From Henckelia pumila (lineage: Eukaryota; Streptophyta; Magnoliopsida; Lamiales; Gesneriaceae), in contig NW_027331831.1 in the NCBI RefSeq assembly GCF_033568475.1, positions 5,518,001 through 5,582,000 on the forward strand: a stretch of 64,000 bases of DNA, in the 5' to 3' direction. Shown one piece after another: positions 1 through 12,058 of the stretch. The notes beneath the pieces were generated by a model. That model was not told the DNA's origin, ran no database searches, and worked only from the letters and a program-made list of their open reading frames with translations. A program made the position numbers and the translations under genes. How positions within the stretch are numbered: position 1 is the stretch's first letter; every line of letters starts with the position of its first letter.

Positions 1-1383
1 GCTGGAAATAGCACTGGGAATATTACTTGTCGGTTGTGAGCGATCAGGTTGAGGATTTGGTCGTTGTTCCATAGGAACAGAGCCCGTTCAGCTACCTGCA
101 GTAGAAATGTGAGGAGAATATGTTCATACTGCTGTTAAGTCTAATAATCAGAAGTCAACAGCTGCGGTGAACCTTCCCACGACTGGTGGGTTGAGTAAAA
201 TCCATACATTTGTTTCTTATACAAGATTTAAAGTTGACACTGAAAAATTTACCTGAAAATGGTAGCTATTTATGCAGTGTCGAATGCGGCAAAACAACGG
301 AACCATGATCTTTTGGAACTCAGAGATGTTAATGACTTCCAAAATCTCCTCCAGCTCGCTCAAGAACATCACCTCCTTCTGGGTGTTTGTAACCGGCCAG
401 TATTTCAATAGCCCCAAAATCACACTACAAGCCAGATCCGGCTCTTTTTCGATAAATTGTATCACACAAAACGACAGCTGACTGAAGTAAATTGCCAAAG
501 ATTTTGGCTTGTGGAGGGGAATCAATGCTCTTAAGAGAAATATCTTATGCTCCTCCTTTAAAGGCAGAGCAAATCCTGTTATCACACTCCCAAAAATCTC
601 CAGCAATTCGGCTATCCCGTTATGCTTCTCGGTCTCCAACACGAATCGGCTAAACACATTGCTTACGCATTTCCTAATAAATGGACGGTGAACCATAAAC
701 TTCCCATAAATCCTATGCAGAATTGCTTTCAAACAATCCCGTTCCCTCGGATCCTCCGAATCAAACAAGTCGATGATTCGCAAAATAAACGAGCAATCTA
801 TATATTTCTTCGCGACTTTGGCTTCCAAAGAAGCAGAAGCCAGAAACTTAAGCAAGAAATCATAGACTAATTGCAAGTGTGACCAAGAGGGATCAAATTT
901 TGGTTCATCATCACCATCATTTTCACCGGAACTAGCTTGACTCGACCGGTAGCTAGGCGGAAAAACACGGAACAAATTAATGGAACACATCTTGAACGAA
1001 GCTAAAATCGCTGGTTCTGAGAATTTAGGAGGATTCTGCAATACGAAATCGAGAAGCTCAAGCAATGTGGCTTGTTTGAGCTCCTTTTCTTGGATGTTTT
1101 TCGCAGGGTCAGTAAAATCAAACACCACACAGCACAAGCTCAACTTACTGATGAAAAGATTCATCTTTTCGGAGCTCGGGACGTCTTTAAAAGCGAGCAA
1201 TGGCTCGATGCCCACGATCAGACTTGCTGGAAAGACTGCAGCTGATGCCCTTTTGGCAGCATTGGCCAGGGAAGAACCCAAATTGGGCGATGATATTTTA
1301 GAGCCCCCGTATGGGATTCTTGACGAATCTCGATCATGTTTCTGTGATTTCCGAGGTATTTTGCAAAGGATTTGCTTCCACAT
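1..1383 (-). CDS. PP2A B'-type (B56) regulatory subunit, 5' part
   Basis: This subunit directs the protein phosphatase 2A core enzyme to substrates. Two coding exons are visible: the first at 1383..253, and a second from 95 running off the window's left edge. The donor after residue Q377 (GT at 252-251) and the acceptor AG at 97-96 join in phase 0 and give the family sequence [16 protein letters not shown]. The protein starts [15 protein letters not shown], the N-terminus usual for the plant eta/theta/zeta/gamma group, which supports ATG 1383. Strong family blocks are [62 protein letters not shown] and GLLKYWPV. The body is the HEAT-like alpha-solenoid, with no catalytic site. Some positions differ from the common consensus (for example [14 protein letters not shown]), so this may be a diverged paralogue. 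The C-terminus lies outside the window. Confidence 0.93.
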
Positions 1384-3978
1384 AACGGGTTCTTTTTATT
1401 TCCTCCCCAGATTTGATAATAATGGAAAGAAACAATCAAGAAAACCGATGATTTTAAAATAAAAAAAATTTAAGAGAACCAAGCAAGATACAAATTCATC
1501 GCTAATAATGAAATTGGGGATCCATTAAAACACAAAATCCCAGTTTTATACAGAAAACAACTTAGAAGTTGAACAAAAAGAACGAGCTAGGACTCTAGTG
1601 AATTCCCAGCTGCAGAAACAAAAAAAAATGGATTCTTGAAATCATGCGTAAACAACAACTAATAAACTATTTTAACAAACCTAGGATTCTTCAGAGAGAG
1701 GGAAAAAAACTAAAAGAGGGACAAAATCTGTAGATTACAGGGAAAATAGTTAGATCTTAAATTATACAAATGTACATGTACTTGCAGAGAGTGTGAGTGT
1801 GTCAGGTATCAACTTGGCCATTCTTGAGATGAATAAGGATCAATAATTTCACATGAACAGTTTGCCATTAATCCTTCTTTCTGTCCCTCTGTCAAATGAG
1901 ATTCTCTTTTATTCTCATTCAATTTCACCATTTTGAAATACTTCAAATTAAAAAAATAAAATAAAATTCCAAAAATAATAGTATTCCTAAAAAAAATTAC
2001 AAATTTATCATTATAACATATTTAATTTTTAACTAAAATTTAAAGACATAATTTGTCCATAAAATAGATATTTCATATTTGCATGTAAAAGCTCGTGACT
2101 TAATTTTATAAAAACCGTGGCTCGTCAATTATAATTACTTATATAATATATGGTGTGTGCGTGTGTATAATATTTTTTTAGTCTTGTTTTGCTTTACAAG
2201 TAATTAAATAAAAAACTTAAAAACCACAGGAAAAACAAAATTGGGAAATGAAATTAATATGTGGAAGTTGATGAAAGTTTAAAGATAGTTTTTTGAATTA
2301 AAATTATAAAGTGAAAAGGTATGCACATATATGATGGTTTTTATTAAATGAACAAAATAAGATTTTGTTTTTAAAATTTGAAAATATGAACTCCTTAAGT
2401 TCTACCTACGCAAAAAGTAAAAAAACATGAAAATTAAAACTTGGAGGTTGAAGAGCGTTTTGGGGATTTAAAAAAAATTGTCAGATTACAGTTTTCACTA
2501 GATTCTCTCCAGTGATTACAGTTTTTACTAAATTCTCTCCAGTTATATATAGTATATAGATACATTGTAAGAATAATTTTCCCACAAAACATGTGGTTAT
2601 AGACCATATTGAACGTAAATATAATCGTTACCTGCACACAACCATGCACAATATATGTGATAAACAAATCATATTACATGATTGCTTTAATAAATATTTT
2701 TTTATTGAAATCATCTGAATCATCTTCTACTTTATTTCTCTCGATATTTATTTGCGCTTCATCAAGAAATATTTGTTTATTCCATCAAGTAGAGCTTGAA
2801 AAACCATAATAAGATTCTTGAGATTCATTTGAAGACATTCTCAATCACACGACCATCCATAAATATTGTATCACCTATATATAACATCTTGTTTCAAACT
2901 CGATCCATCTCATACAAATTCTCAATACATATTATGGATGTAGAAGATGTCAAATAGAGCATGTTAGATGTTTCAATGTCTTGCTATTATAACTAGATGA
3001 TAGAAACTGACGCACTTTGCTCGATTATTTCATCAATCATTCCCTCAATTGTGTTTGGTTTTCCTGAAGCATAGTGAGTTTTATCAAAATTTCATCAAAT
3101 GTTGTTGTACTTGATCCTTTAGCCATGCTCAACGTGAGAAAAATTAACGAGAGAAAGAAATCAAGAAATCAAAGAGGGAAAGAAACCAATGAGAGCACTA
3201 AATGTTAGAGTGTCAGTTTGAATTGGTCGATCTCCTATAGAATAGGAGAATAGCAGAAAAGATAAAAGAGAAAAGCGAGAATTTAAAGAAAAAAAATGAA
3301 GTTTTATTCGTATTGATCTTGTAAATAAATTATATGATATTGATATATTTATACATTTTTTTTACCATTTTACTAAACTCCACTCCCTCTAGATTCCTTC
3401 TAACTAAAAATAGATGCTTTCATAAACTTGAAAATTATATAAAATATGGTTCGTTAACAACTATGAACTAACAAAACAACACACTTTTTGGCAACGAAAA
3501 CTTCTCAATTCTCATGCCAAGGAGAATTCAGATTTCAGAGTTTATAATTTCAGTTTAAATATTTCTGAAACAAGTCGTAAATTAATAAAACAAATTATTA
3601 TTATCACATAAAAAAAGTGAAAATAGGACATAAATACTTGTCGGTGGAGGGTAAAATTGGCATATAAGGCAATTTGGTCTGCATTATCAACAAATCAATT
3701 AAAGAAAGGAAAAATGTATAATTACTTGGCAAAATCTTACTTGGCAAAATTCTTTCGATGTAATCTTCTCCCTTGAATTGTATTTCACCGCTCAGATCTG
3801 AGATTTCTTAATTCCTTTCCATTTCCAAGTAGCGGAGGGTTTAAGATCCTGCAAATTTCCCTGAACTACACCCCCCGATCCCTGATTTTCTTGAAATTCT
3901 GGGGCGATTATTTGTTTGTTAGACTTTTGTCTGCTGTCACGGTATTGAATTTTTAAAAAATCTCTTTTAATTGTGGAA
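1384..3978. other. Intergenic: divergent promoters of the PP2A B' and SYP32 genes
   Basis: No gene is supported here. The side next to 1384 should hold the 5' UTR and promoter of the PP2A gene, and the last 200 bases before 3979 should hold the SYP32 leader. The middle is strongly AT-rich. A 31-base unit ending in ATTCTCTCCAGT is duplicated in tandem at about 2,485-2,545. On the minus strand at about 2,640-3,125 a stretch opening MAKGSSTTTFDEILIK reads faintly like the start of a retroelement gag, but it is too decayed to assign. Confidence 0.5.
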
Positions 3979-6900
3979 ATGCCGGTGAAGAGTGGGAATG
4001 CGTCGATTAGGGATCGGACGCAGGAGTTTTTGGGGATAGCGGAGAGGGTAAAGAAGTCATTTGCGTCACCGAATGGGCCGAGCAGCAGTGGGTCGAAGAC
4101 CGAGGTACAGCGGTCTGCTACGGCTACGCAATCGGAATTCAATCGTAGAGCGTCGAAAATTGGGTTTGGAATCCACCAGACCTCACAGAAGCTATCGAAG
4201 CTGGCAAAATGTGAATGATTGAATAAGCTTTCTGAATAATAGTTTTTTTTAAATGTTGATTGATATGGTTTTTTAAGCATATGGGCCAATGATTTGTGGA
4301 TAGATTAATTGCAGTTCAAACTCATGCTTGTTTTTTTTACTTGTTCATGCACACTAAGCTCTTCAAGCTGCATAGGATTGAATCTATTCAAGGGCAGATT
4401 AGCGAATTAGTAGGGTCCAGTTTCTGTAATTAGGGAGTCAAAGCATACATTTTTTTTCATAATATAAGCTAGGCATCAATTATAAATTTTTTCCATTTTA
4501 GGCCAACCATTCTGCCGTGCTCTGTATATATTTTACTATATCATCGACTTTTGAATTGAATGTCGCCTGTTTTAATGATTAAGTGAAAGTTTATCCCTGG
4601 TTAAACTTTTGGATGGTAGAAATGCGGTGACCTTCATCATATGTAGGTGGCCGTGTTGTGCTTTTGCTATGGTTGACCGTATCTTAAATCAGAGAACGGA
4701 GACTGAAAGTTTGTGGTTCTTCATCTATGCATTATTTTCCAAGTGATGCATCTTATAAATAATGCAAAGTTGTACATTTTGTCTCGATGATCCTACTGTA
4801 ACCAATATTTAACTTATGAAAACCCATGCGATCAGGTAGTAGATTGTTCTTGCTTTGATCCGATTGCAAGGGCTAAATGATCTGGTTATTGAATTTTCGA
4901 AAATTTACCAAGCTGGAAAATGAGACAGAACGCTGCTGAATATTTTTTGTTTTTTATTTTCCAGATCTTGATTAACCTCTATTTGTTCTTATGCTTGAAT
5001 CTTGATATTTTCTGCTTTTGATTTTAATTTACATTGCATGTATAGACCCGCTTGAGTGAATTGGTGATCTTATGCTTTCTCACTGTAGTGGCAAAGAGAA
5101 CTTCAGTTTTTGACGACCCCACGATGGAGATCCAGGAGATAACCGCAGTTATTAAGCAAGACATTACAGCACTTAATTCTGCTGTAGTGGACCTTCAGCT
5201 TCTTAGTAATTCACGTGATGCAAGTGGGAATATATCTAGTGACACCACAACCCATTCTACCACGGTAGTTGATGATTTGAAAAATCGATTAATGAGCACC
5301 ACAAAGGAGTTCAAGGATGTTTTGACCATGCGTACCGAGGTGATCCCAGAATTGCTTCTTATTTGTTTTGTTGATTAATCTACTAGTCTGTTTTCTTTCT
5401 TGGTGAATACCAACTGTATTTCCTCTTCTGGTGTATTTACAGAACTTGAAGGTTCATGAAAACAGAAGACAGTTGTTTTCTTCTTCTGCTTCCAAGAACG
5501 CCACGAACCCTTTCGTTCGCCAACGTCCTTTGGTCACGAAGCCCGCTGCCAGTACCTCAGCTACCCCTCCTCTACCATGGGCTGATGGGACACAGTCTTC
5601 ATCTCAATTGTTCCCCAAGTATGATTCCCAATTTATTTTTCCAGCCACTGGTTGTGCTATCTATCATTCCCCTTGAAAAGCGTTTTTAATTTCTTTTTTG
5701 TGTTTGTCCTTTTAGTTCTAAAACTTGGTTATGTACTTATGTTTACTTGACAAACACGTGGCTTGCATTTAATGAAGACTAAAATGTAGACTGTGGTCAA
5801 ATATGTTTGTAATATACTTATTAAATGAAGAAACATTATCTGAATTTCCAGATGTAAACAGAAAACATTGAGAGTCTGAGCTTTTTTACTGTGGTTGCTG
5901 TGTGTAGCAGAAATCAAGTGGATGCGGACACTCGGCCACTACTGCAGCAGCAACAAAATCAACAGCAACAGCAGATGGTTCCATTACAAGACAGCTACAT
6001 GCAGAGTAGAGCTGAGGCTCTTCAAAATGTGGAATCTACCATTCATGAGCTTGGCAATATCTTCAATCAGCTGGCTACTTTGGTTTCTCAGCAAGGAGAA
6101 ATTGCTATCAGGTATATATATGCCTTTTGATTGTCACATACTCGCAACTTTCTACGTGCACACCATCAAGAGTCAAGACCTTGGTGGTCTTATTGTCTGT
6201 TCATATCAATTATCTGAGATGTTTCATACATAATAATTGCTTAATGCTAAACCTCATACTATTTTAATGTTTCTGCTGTTGGTTGTATCAATGTGATCAA
6301 ATATATTTGACTTCTTATCATAGTGTGATAAATTATCAAATACTTCATATCTAAACTAGTGTGGTGATGTTTCTTTTCAAAACATAAACAACCAGTCCAG
6401 TTTTTTTGAGATTTTGAGCAGTGTAATTTATTGCTCAATAATTCTGTTCCAAATATAAACATTCAGTTTGGTAGTACTGAAAAATGGGTAAATGGTTAAT
6501 TAATATTAAGCAGGATGAAAACAATATGCTAATAAGGCTGAAAATGGGTAAAAGGTTAATTAATATAAAGCAAGGTGAAAATTATTGCTCGGATGCATTT
6601 AACTTCTCATATAAATTGACCATAAACATAAATCTGATATTTACTAGCCTGTACCTTTCTTCCAGTGGGAATATGATTATTAATGCAAGTACTTCTCTAA
6701 GATCATTCTTGATAATCCTTGTTCCGATTGAAACTTAAATTAGCATAGAAATATAATGAACTGGGCACACAACACAGCACAATTTATGATTTGTCTGGGA
6801 CAATCACAAAACCATGTCCAAATCATTTAGTGGGCTAAAGCTCTTATTACTCTTGACTTTATTTTAATTAGATGCCTGCCACCTGTCTTTCTTCTAACCA

Positions 6901-7100
6901 TATTTTTGAATCCTGAAAATAAAATTGTTGTTTTTTGTAGGATTGATGAAAACATGGATGACACCGTGGCCAACGTGGAAGGAGCTCAAGGAGCTCTGCT
7001 GAAGTATCTCAACAGCATCTCATCAAATAGGTGGCTGATGATCAAGATATTCTTTGTATTGATTTTCTTTCTCATGATATTCCTATTTTTTGTTGCGTGA
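3979..7100 (+). CDS. SYP32: Syntaxin SYP32, Golgi Qa-SNARE (Sed5 family)
   Basis: This is a tail-anchored Qa-SNARE that acts in membrane fusion at the cis-Golgi and in ER-Golgi traffic. Five exons fit in phase: 3979-4210, 5089-5339, 5443-5618, 5911-6111 and 6941-7100, giving 339 residues (Arabidopsis SYP32 has about 347). Residues 9-17 (SIRDRTQEF) match the Sed5 N-terminal peptide that binds the SM protein Sly1. This supports ATG 3979 over an in-frame GTG two codons upstream. The helical N-terminal domain includes KLAKLAKRTSVFDDP and LMSTTKEFKDVLTMRTEN. A Gln-rich linker follows, then the SNARE motif at about 255-315 with the central Gln within LATLVSQQGEIAIR. The C-terminal anchor is SSNRWLMIKIFFVLIFFLMI at about 317-336, and the protein ends FLFFVA as in SYP31/SYP32. 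The closest match is SYP32 rather than SYP31. Confidence 0.96.
6478..6600. repeat. Tandem duplication in SYP32 intron 4
   Basis: A unit of about 60 bases containing AAAATGGGTAAA, GGTTAATTAATAT and AAGCA occurs twice in a row with a few differences. It lies in the last, 829-base intron and does not touch the exon borders. It is probably a local slippage duplication. Confidence 0.6.
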
Positions 7101-8524
7101 TACTGACGTCAGTACGTGGGACGACATTACATCGACAGATCTATTTCTGTATCGAAACATATTTTGTAGGAGGGTAATACATGTGCTCTAGACTTGATAA
7201 ATCTGTTTGAACCCATAAATATGTTAAAAATTTTCACATTTGTATATGTTGACTGTAATTATTCTGGAGCTTCAAGTGTATTTTCATGTGATATGTTTTG
7301 AGTTTGTAGAGAAAATTCACGACGGTGATGTGTGAAATCCTCTTGTATGGGGTAAATTTGTATGCTAAATGTGAATCTCAGTGGTTAATTTTTATAATTT
7401 ACAAAAGGAAATATTTTATTGATCTTCGTGTTTATTATGTTCTAAATTTTTTGTTTTGTTTTGTTCTCTCTTTATTGTTTTTTTTTTACAGGCTCTCTTT
7501 ATTGTTTTTAATCAACTCGAGTGCAAGAAAAAAAGATGATTTGGTTTGACATGGGGTGGGGCAGGGAATGCACATGCATGTTTTCGGATCAATTTTTTAA
7601 TATCCTAAGATTTGTATTTAAATAATCAGATTTTAGACAAATTCTAATGTGCTTGAATACTTTTCGAGTTAAATTGAGCCAAAAAGTTTCGTTGTATGAA
7701 ATTTTAGCGGAACTTCTTTTATGAAGTATATTTCATGATAGAAAAATATTTGGATAAAACAACTAGCTATACCATTAAACATATGTAACCAGCGGGATAT
7801 TCCAAAATATCCAATAATTTCTAAGATGGATCGACTCCATCTATATCTGAAAAATAATATTTTAACATAAAAACAAAAAATAATAACACTTTTCACACAA
7901 ATCAACATATATAACACAATATTTCTTCATAACATAAATAATAAAAAATCATAGTTTTCCGGTGGAAAACAATAACTTAGACATAAGATATAATATTTTC
8001 ATGGAGCGAATACTTTTAACTCGAATCAAGATATGTATTACCCGATATTTTTTTATAACATAACTAACAAAAAAAAGATATTTTTATTGTGAAAAATAAT
8101 AATTTGAACATAAAAATTAATACTTTTATTGGTCAAATCTGATCCAAAATCTATCACATCAGGCCACACTCACAAAAGTTTTTGTGTTTTCGATATCATT
8201 ATCATATCAAACAAAATATCCATAAATACAATATTGTGTTAAATATTTTACTCCTACTATATTATACTATATGTCTATATCGTAAAACATTTATCCCCTG
8301 ATCTGTAAATAGGGTAGAGTTCAACCTAACATATGAGCATTACTCCAATGATAGATCTAATGTCCTATGATTTGCCACGTCAACAATATAACATTAATTA
8401 CGCCTGATGTCCCTAAAAAATATACGGGTCTAACCCGACCCGAACCCAATAAACCATATTTCTTGAAATATACATTAAGGCTCATCTAGTCTTGTTTTTT
8501 GAGAAACCCAGCCTGAAATGGCCC
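7101..8524. other. Intergenic, AT-rich, no gene seen
   Basis: The first 200-300 bases are the likely SYP32 3' UTR, with several AATAAA-like and TTTGTA-rich stretches. The rest is AT-rich and has only short chance reading frames on either strand. I see no tRNA, no terminal inverted repeats and no recognisable transposon domain before the LTR-like sequence that begins near 8,525. Confidence 0.5.
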
Positions 8525-9086
8525 TGTTAGGGAATATGATCATAATCATAAATTCATGGGCTTGAGCCCTAACTGGTATGGTTGAATCCCGATCCGGGCC
8601 CAGGAAGGGCCCAATAGCTGGAACCTTCCAGTACTTTCGGACACATGAAGATCTGCAACCAATAAGGACAATATTCAATGAATCCAATATTTGATATTAT
8701 CTCTAAGTTGGTTTTAGAGTCCTACTGGGTCAAGGATCCTACCCGAGTAGAGTCTTACTCTAACACATGTTCTACCTCATCAAGGTAACCTACCCCTCCA
8801 AGCCTCTATAAATACAGGTATGGTTCATGGTTTATTCATCATCTCTTCTATTCACTTCTTGTTCACACACTCACGCACACATATTCTCTTGTTCTTACTT
8901 TTTGTCGAACTCTTTCACTTTCGAGCACTGACTTAGGCATCGGAGGGGTCACGCCGAAACACCTTCGGCGCCCCCTAACTTGGCTTTTTTTTTTTGTGCA
9001 GAAATCCGTCGTGCCCGACCCGATTTACTGAAGATTTGGAGATCCACTCTACCAGATCGAATCCGGAGAAAAAATCGACATCATCA
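8525..9086 (+). repeat. Probable solo LTR of a Ty3/gypsy-type element
   Basis: A stretch of about 560 bases begins TGTTAGGG and ends ATCATCA, with no coding sequence beside it. It has LTR-like parts in order: a TATA motif (TCTATAAATACAGG near 8,800), a pyrimidine-rich leader, then the signature TGACTTAGGCATCGGAGGGG followed by CACGCCG and GGCGCCCCCTAAC. The same signature occurs in reverse orientation in the LTRs of the element at 39-44 kb, so both belong to one broad LTR type. No second copy, primer-binding site or gene is nearby, hence the call of solo LTR. I could not find a clear target-site duplication, so the exact ends are uncertain. Confidence 0.55.
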
Positions 9087-9260
9087 ACGCCTATGTGTAA
9101 AAATAGAAACCATTGAATGCATAATTTGAGTATTACCCATATGCTAGGATGATCTCATCAACCCTTTAAATAATCCAAATATATAATAGATAATATCATT
9201 CAACAACAATTTTTAGAGGTTTACTAGTGTCCGAGGTTGACCTATACAAGAGGTTATATA

Positions 9261-9420
9261 TGGGCCATATGGGCTATGGCCGATATCAGCATCAAATATT
9301 ATCAGCATTTTTATAATTTTATCCCTGAATTTTATAAATTGCAGCATTCTGGGGACAAAATGGAAATAAACCATTCTACAGGGTCCGAATTGCAAACGAA
9401 CGACAGGTATATAAACCCTA
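9261..9420 (+). promoter_or_regulatory. Promoter with two site II motifs, TATA box and telobox
   Basis: Two site II (TGGGCY) elements lie at 9261-9266 (TGGGCC) and 9270-9275 (TGGGCT). A TATA box, TATATAAA, lies at 9408-9415 and overlaps a telobox, AAACCCTA, at 9413-9420. In Arabidopsis the site II plus telobox pair is known from promoters of ribosomal-protein and other growth-linked genes, where TCP factors bind site II. The TATA box lies about 490 bases upstream of the ATG at 9898, which leaves room for a leader and possibly a 5' UTR intron. Expression linked to cell growth is an inference. Confidence 0.65.
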
Positions 9421-9897
9421 GCTTCTCTTATCTTCCCCACGGCCAATTTCAGCCGAATCTGCACACCCCCGAGTCCTCGCTCTCACTCTGCATAGTAAGT
9501 TCTGCAGTAACATCTTTGTTCTATACTTCTATCTATACAATATATATATATTATATACATATATAATCTCATACAAAATCCCACATACTCTACAGGCATT
9601 AGCCTCCGCCGCTACTTTTTGTCAAAAGCTCTGATTTTTGTACGACTGTGTTCTCTTGGTTCGCATAATCCGGCGACAGGCTGGAAATATAGGGTTATGG
9701 GAATTTAAATTTCCTCTGATTTTATGTTTGTATTGATTTTGGGAGTTTCTGCTCTGTTTATCATCGGAAATTCGTTGCTGTTTTGTGCGAGCAGTGTTTG
9801 GTAACTGATTGATGGTTGATAGGAAAGAATACAGTGATCGATACTTCTCTGAACTTGAGATTTGCGTATTTCATTGCATTTTTGCGTGCTTGAGAAA

Positions 9898-12058
9898 ATG
9901 GTAGGAGGTGGGAACAGGAGGGACGATGGGTCGTTCATAGGAAACAACACAAATGGGTTTGCGGCGCTGGAAAACCTTAGGAGGAAGAAGAAGTCTGACA
10001 AAGAGAAGGTATCATCTAAGGGTGCTAACAAACTGAAATTGAAAGAAGTTTCTGACGAGAAGCCGCAAGTATTTTGGGCTCCCGCACCTTTGACTGTGAA
10101 ATCATGGGCTGACGTGGAAGATGAAGAAGATGATGATTACTATGCGACCACTGCTCCGCCACAGGCAATCTGGGCCGGTTCTGGTTTGAGTCAAGCTAAA
10201 GAGTCCGAAGCACTTAATCCCGTGGAGGTATAATGAACGGAAATAATTGACTTTATTATTAGGTTATATATACTTTTTTGTGTGTGATATTATGCATTTA
10301 CAATTATCCAGTTATCTATTGGAAGATTGAATAAGACTGGTGCAGCAATTTGACTTTTTTTATTTTTGCTCCAAATGGTAGAAAATCACTAGGTTGTATT
10401 GATTTTTGCTGGATCACGTGGACGTTTGCATGCACATGATCCAGCAGCTTAGTGCACTACGTGTATCTTTCATGACATAGGCACGAGGTTGTTATTTGAT
10501 TAGACAGTGATGAACTGATGAATACCAGAGAAGATCATTTATTGATGCAGTTAAATATCCCGAGTAAAAATACTGAGACAAGATAAATCCTGAAAAATCG
10601 TTGCATTCATTATAATTTTCTCTTCTGAAAAACTTTCTCGTTCTTATTCCATGGTGATTGAAATTTTAAGCCGTCTCCACTCTGGCTTGATAAGAATGAT
10701 GATATATTTGTATGAAAACTGGTCTTTCTTTGTCCTTTCGGTTACATGACCACCCTCAGGTATTATTTTGATCTCTGGACTGCACTTCCGGTGCTCAAGT
10801 CTATCTATGTTCATCACTTTATGTCCCTAGGGGAGGACTTATTTGTCTTAGCATTTCAGTAGCATTTTGCCGAAGAGAGATAATTTTTATCATTGGATCT
10901 GTGTATGGAGAATATCAGCCATGTCTTGAATTTCGTACTCTTTTTGGTTCAAACAGAAGTAACACTTATTTGCATTAATGCATTGAGTTTCTTCATGATT
11001 ATAAAATAATTCAATCCTGAATTCCATTTTAGCATACTGATTGCTCCCATAACTTGTCGTGGTTGTCCATCCAAATCGCAGGAAAGCGAAAGTGAAGATG
11101 AACTTCTTGATGAGGGTGATGATGACATAGAAGATGATCATGATTATCAAGAAGAGGTACAAGACCAACCAGAGCCAATAATGCAAAAGCCTGTTGAAGT
11201 TCCTTCGGTGCCGAAAGAGACAGAAAGACAGCTCTCCAAGAAGGAGAGAAGAAAAAAGGAGCTAGCTGAACTTGACGCTATTTTGGCTGATTTTGGAGTT
11301 GACACAAAACAGAAAGCTGAAGAGGAATCATCTGGTATTTACCTTTTTGCCAGGAAGCTGTTCATTTAGTTCATTATGGAGATAAAATCATTTCCACCTG
11401 TTGTTTAATGCAAAATAATGGTGATTGCTTTTTGGCGGTGTTGTTCTGTTTCATAATCTATAATATAATATGAGTTTGATCTTCTGATATGTACCAGTGG
11501 TACCTATCTAGAAATGTTTTACTAGCAGTGCATGCTCTTGTTCTGCTCATTGGTTCATGCCCATAGAACCTTGACATGGTCATTCATGGAACAACGAATA
11601 AGTACATAATTTTAAAAGATGACTATCACACTCAAACTGAAAGCGTGTTTCTTGAATCTCCTTTAGATGTTAGCAAACAGATGAAAGAGGGAGAGCTGAG
11701 TGGAGATGTAGAGGCAAAGGGTCCTGCCCCTTCAGAGTCCAAAACTTCAAAGAAGAAGAAAAAGAAGGATAAGGTTCCAAAAGACGAGAAAGAACCCCAA
11801 GATCTACCGAAATGCCCAGTAGTTCCTGATAGGCAAGAACAAGAGGAAACTGCCGAAGCTGTACAACTGGTGGAAGATGCAGCTGCTGTTGATGTAAAAG
11901 ATCGTTTAAAGAAGGTGTTGTCTAAGAAAAAGAAGTCTAGTAAAGAGATGGATGCAGCTACAAGAACGGCTGCTGTGGAGGCTGCGGCCAGGAGTGCAAG
12001 ACTTGCTGCCGCTAAGAAGAAAGAGAAGAACCATTTCAACCAGCAGCCAACGAGATAA
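9898..12058 (+). CDS. Conserved charged plant protein, function unknown
   Basis: I do not recognise a named family. Three exons fit in phase: 9898-10227, 11082-11334 and 11667-12058, giving 324 residues. The N-terminus is Gly/Arg/Lys-rich (MVGGGNRRDDGSF, then ALENLRRKKKSDKEK). A compact motif follows (VFWAPAPLTVKSWADVEDEE, then DDYYATTAPP), and then a strongly acidic stretch (ESESEDELLDEGDDDIEDD). Next is a basic helix, LSKKERRKKELAELDAILAD. The last third alternates Lys clusters (SKKKKKKDKVPK) with Ala-rich helix (AATRTAAVEAAARSARLAAA) and ends in KKKEKNHFNQQPTR. There is no signal peptide, membrane segment or catalytic motif. The charge pattern suits a nuclear or ribosome-associated factor, and the promoter type agrees, but that is inference only. 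The exons at 11082 and 11667 have good AG acceptors, and the frame closes at TAA 12058. Confidence 0.85.

Noticed and set aside
2640-3125. A possible decayed retroelement gag start on the minus strand
   Set aside because: Only the first 20-30 residues look plausible; no zinc knuckle, LTR or pol sequence is nearby, so I list it only as a note in the spacer.
3792-4289. A 165-codon minus-strand frame over the first SYP32 exon
   Set aside because: The plus strand encodes the conserved Sed5 N-peptide and joins in phase to four further exons; the minus frame matches nothing.
10500-10580. C/D-box snoRNA-like motifs (GTGATGA ... CTGA) in intron 1 of the unknown gene
   Set aside because: The sequences flanking the two boxes do not pair into a terminal stem, and no convincing internal C'/D' pair or guide region is seen.
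11632-12039. A 135-codon minus-strand frame rich in Ser, Ala and Phe
   Set aside because: It is the antisense shadow of the Lys-rich last exon of the plus-strand gene, which has matching splice sites and phase.
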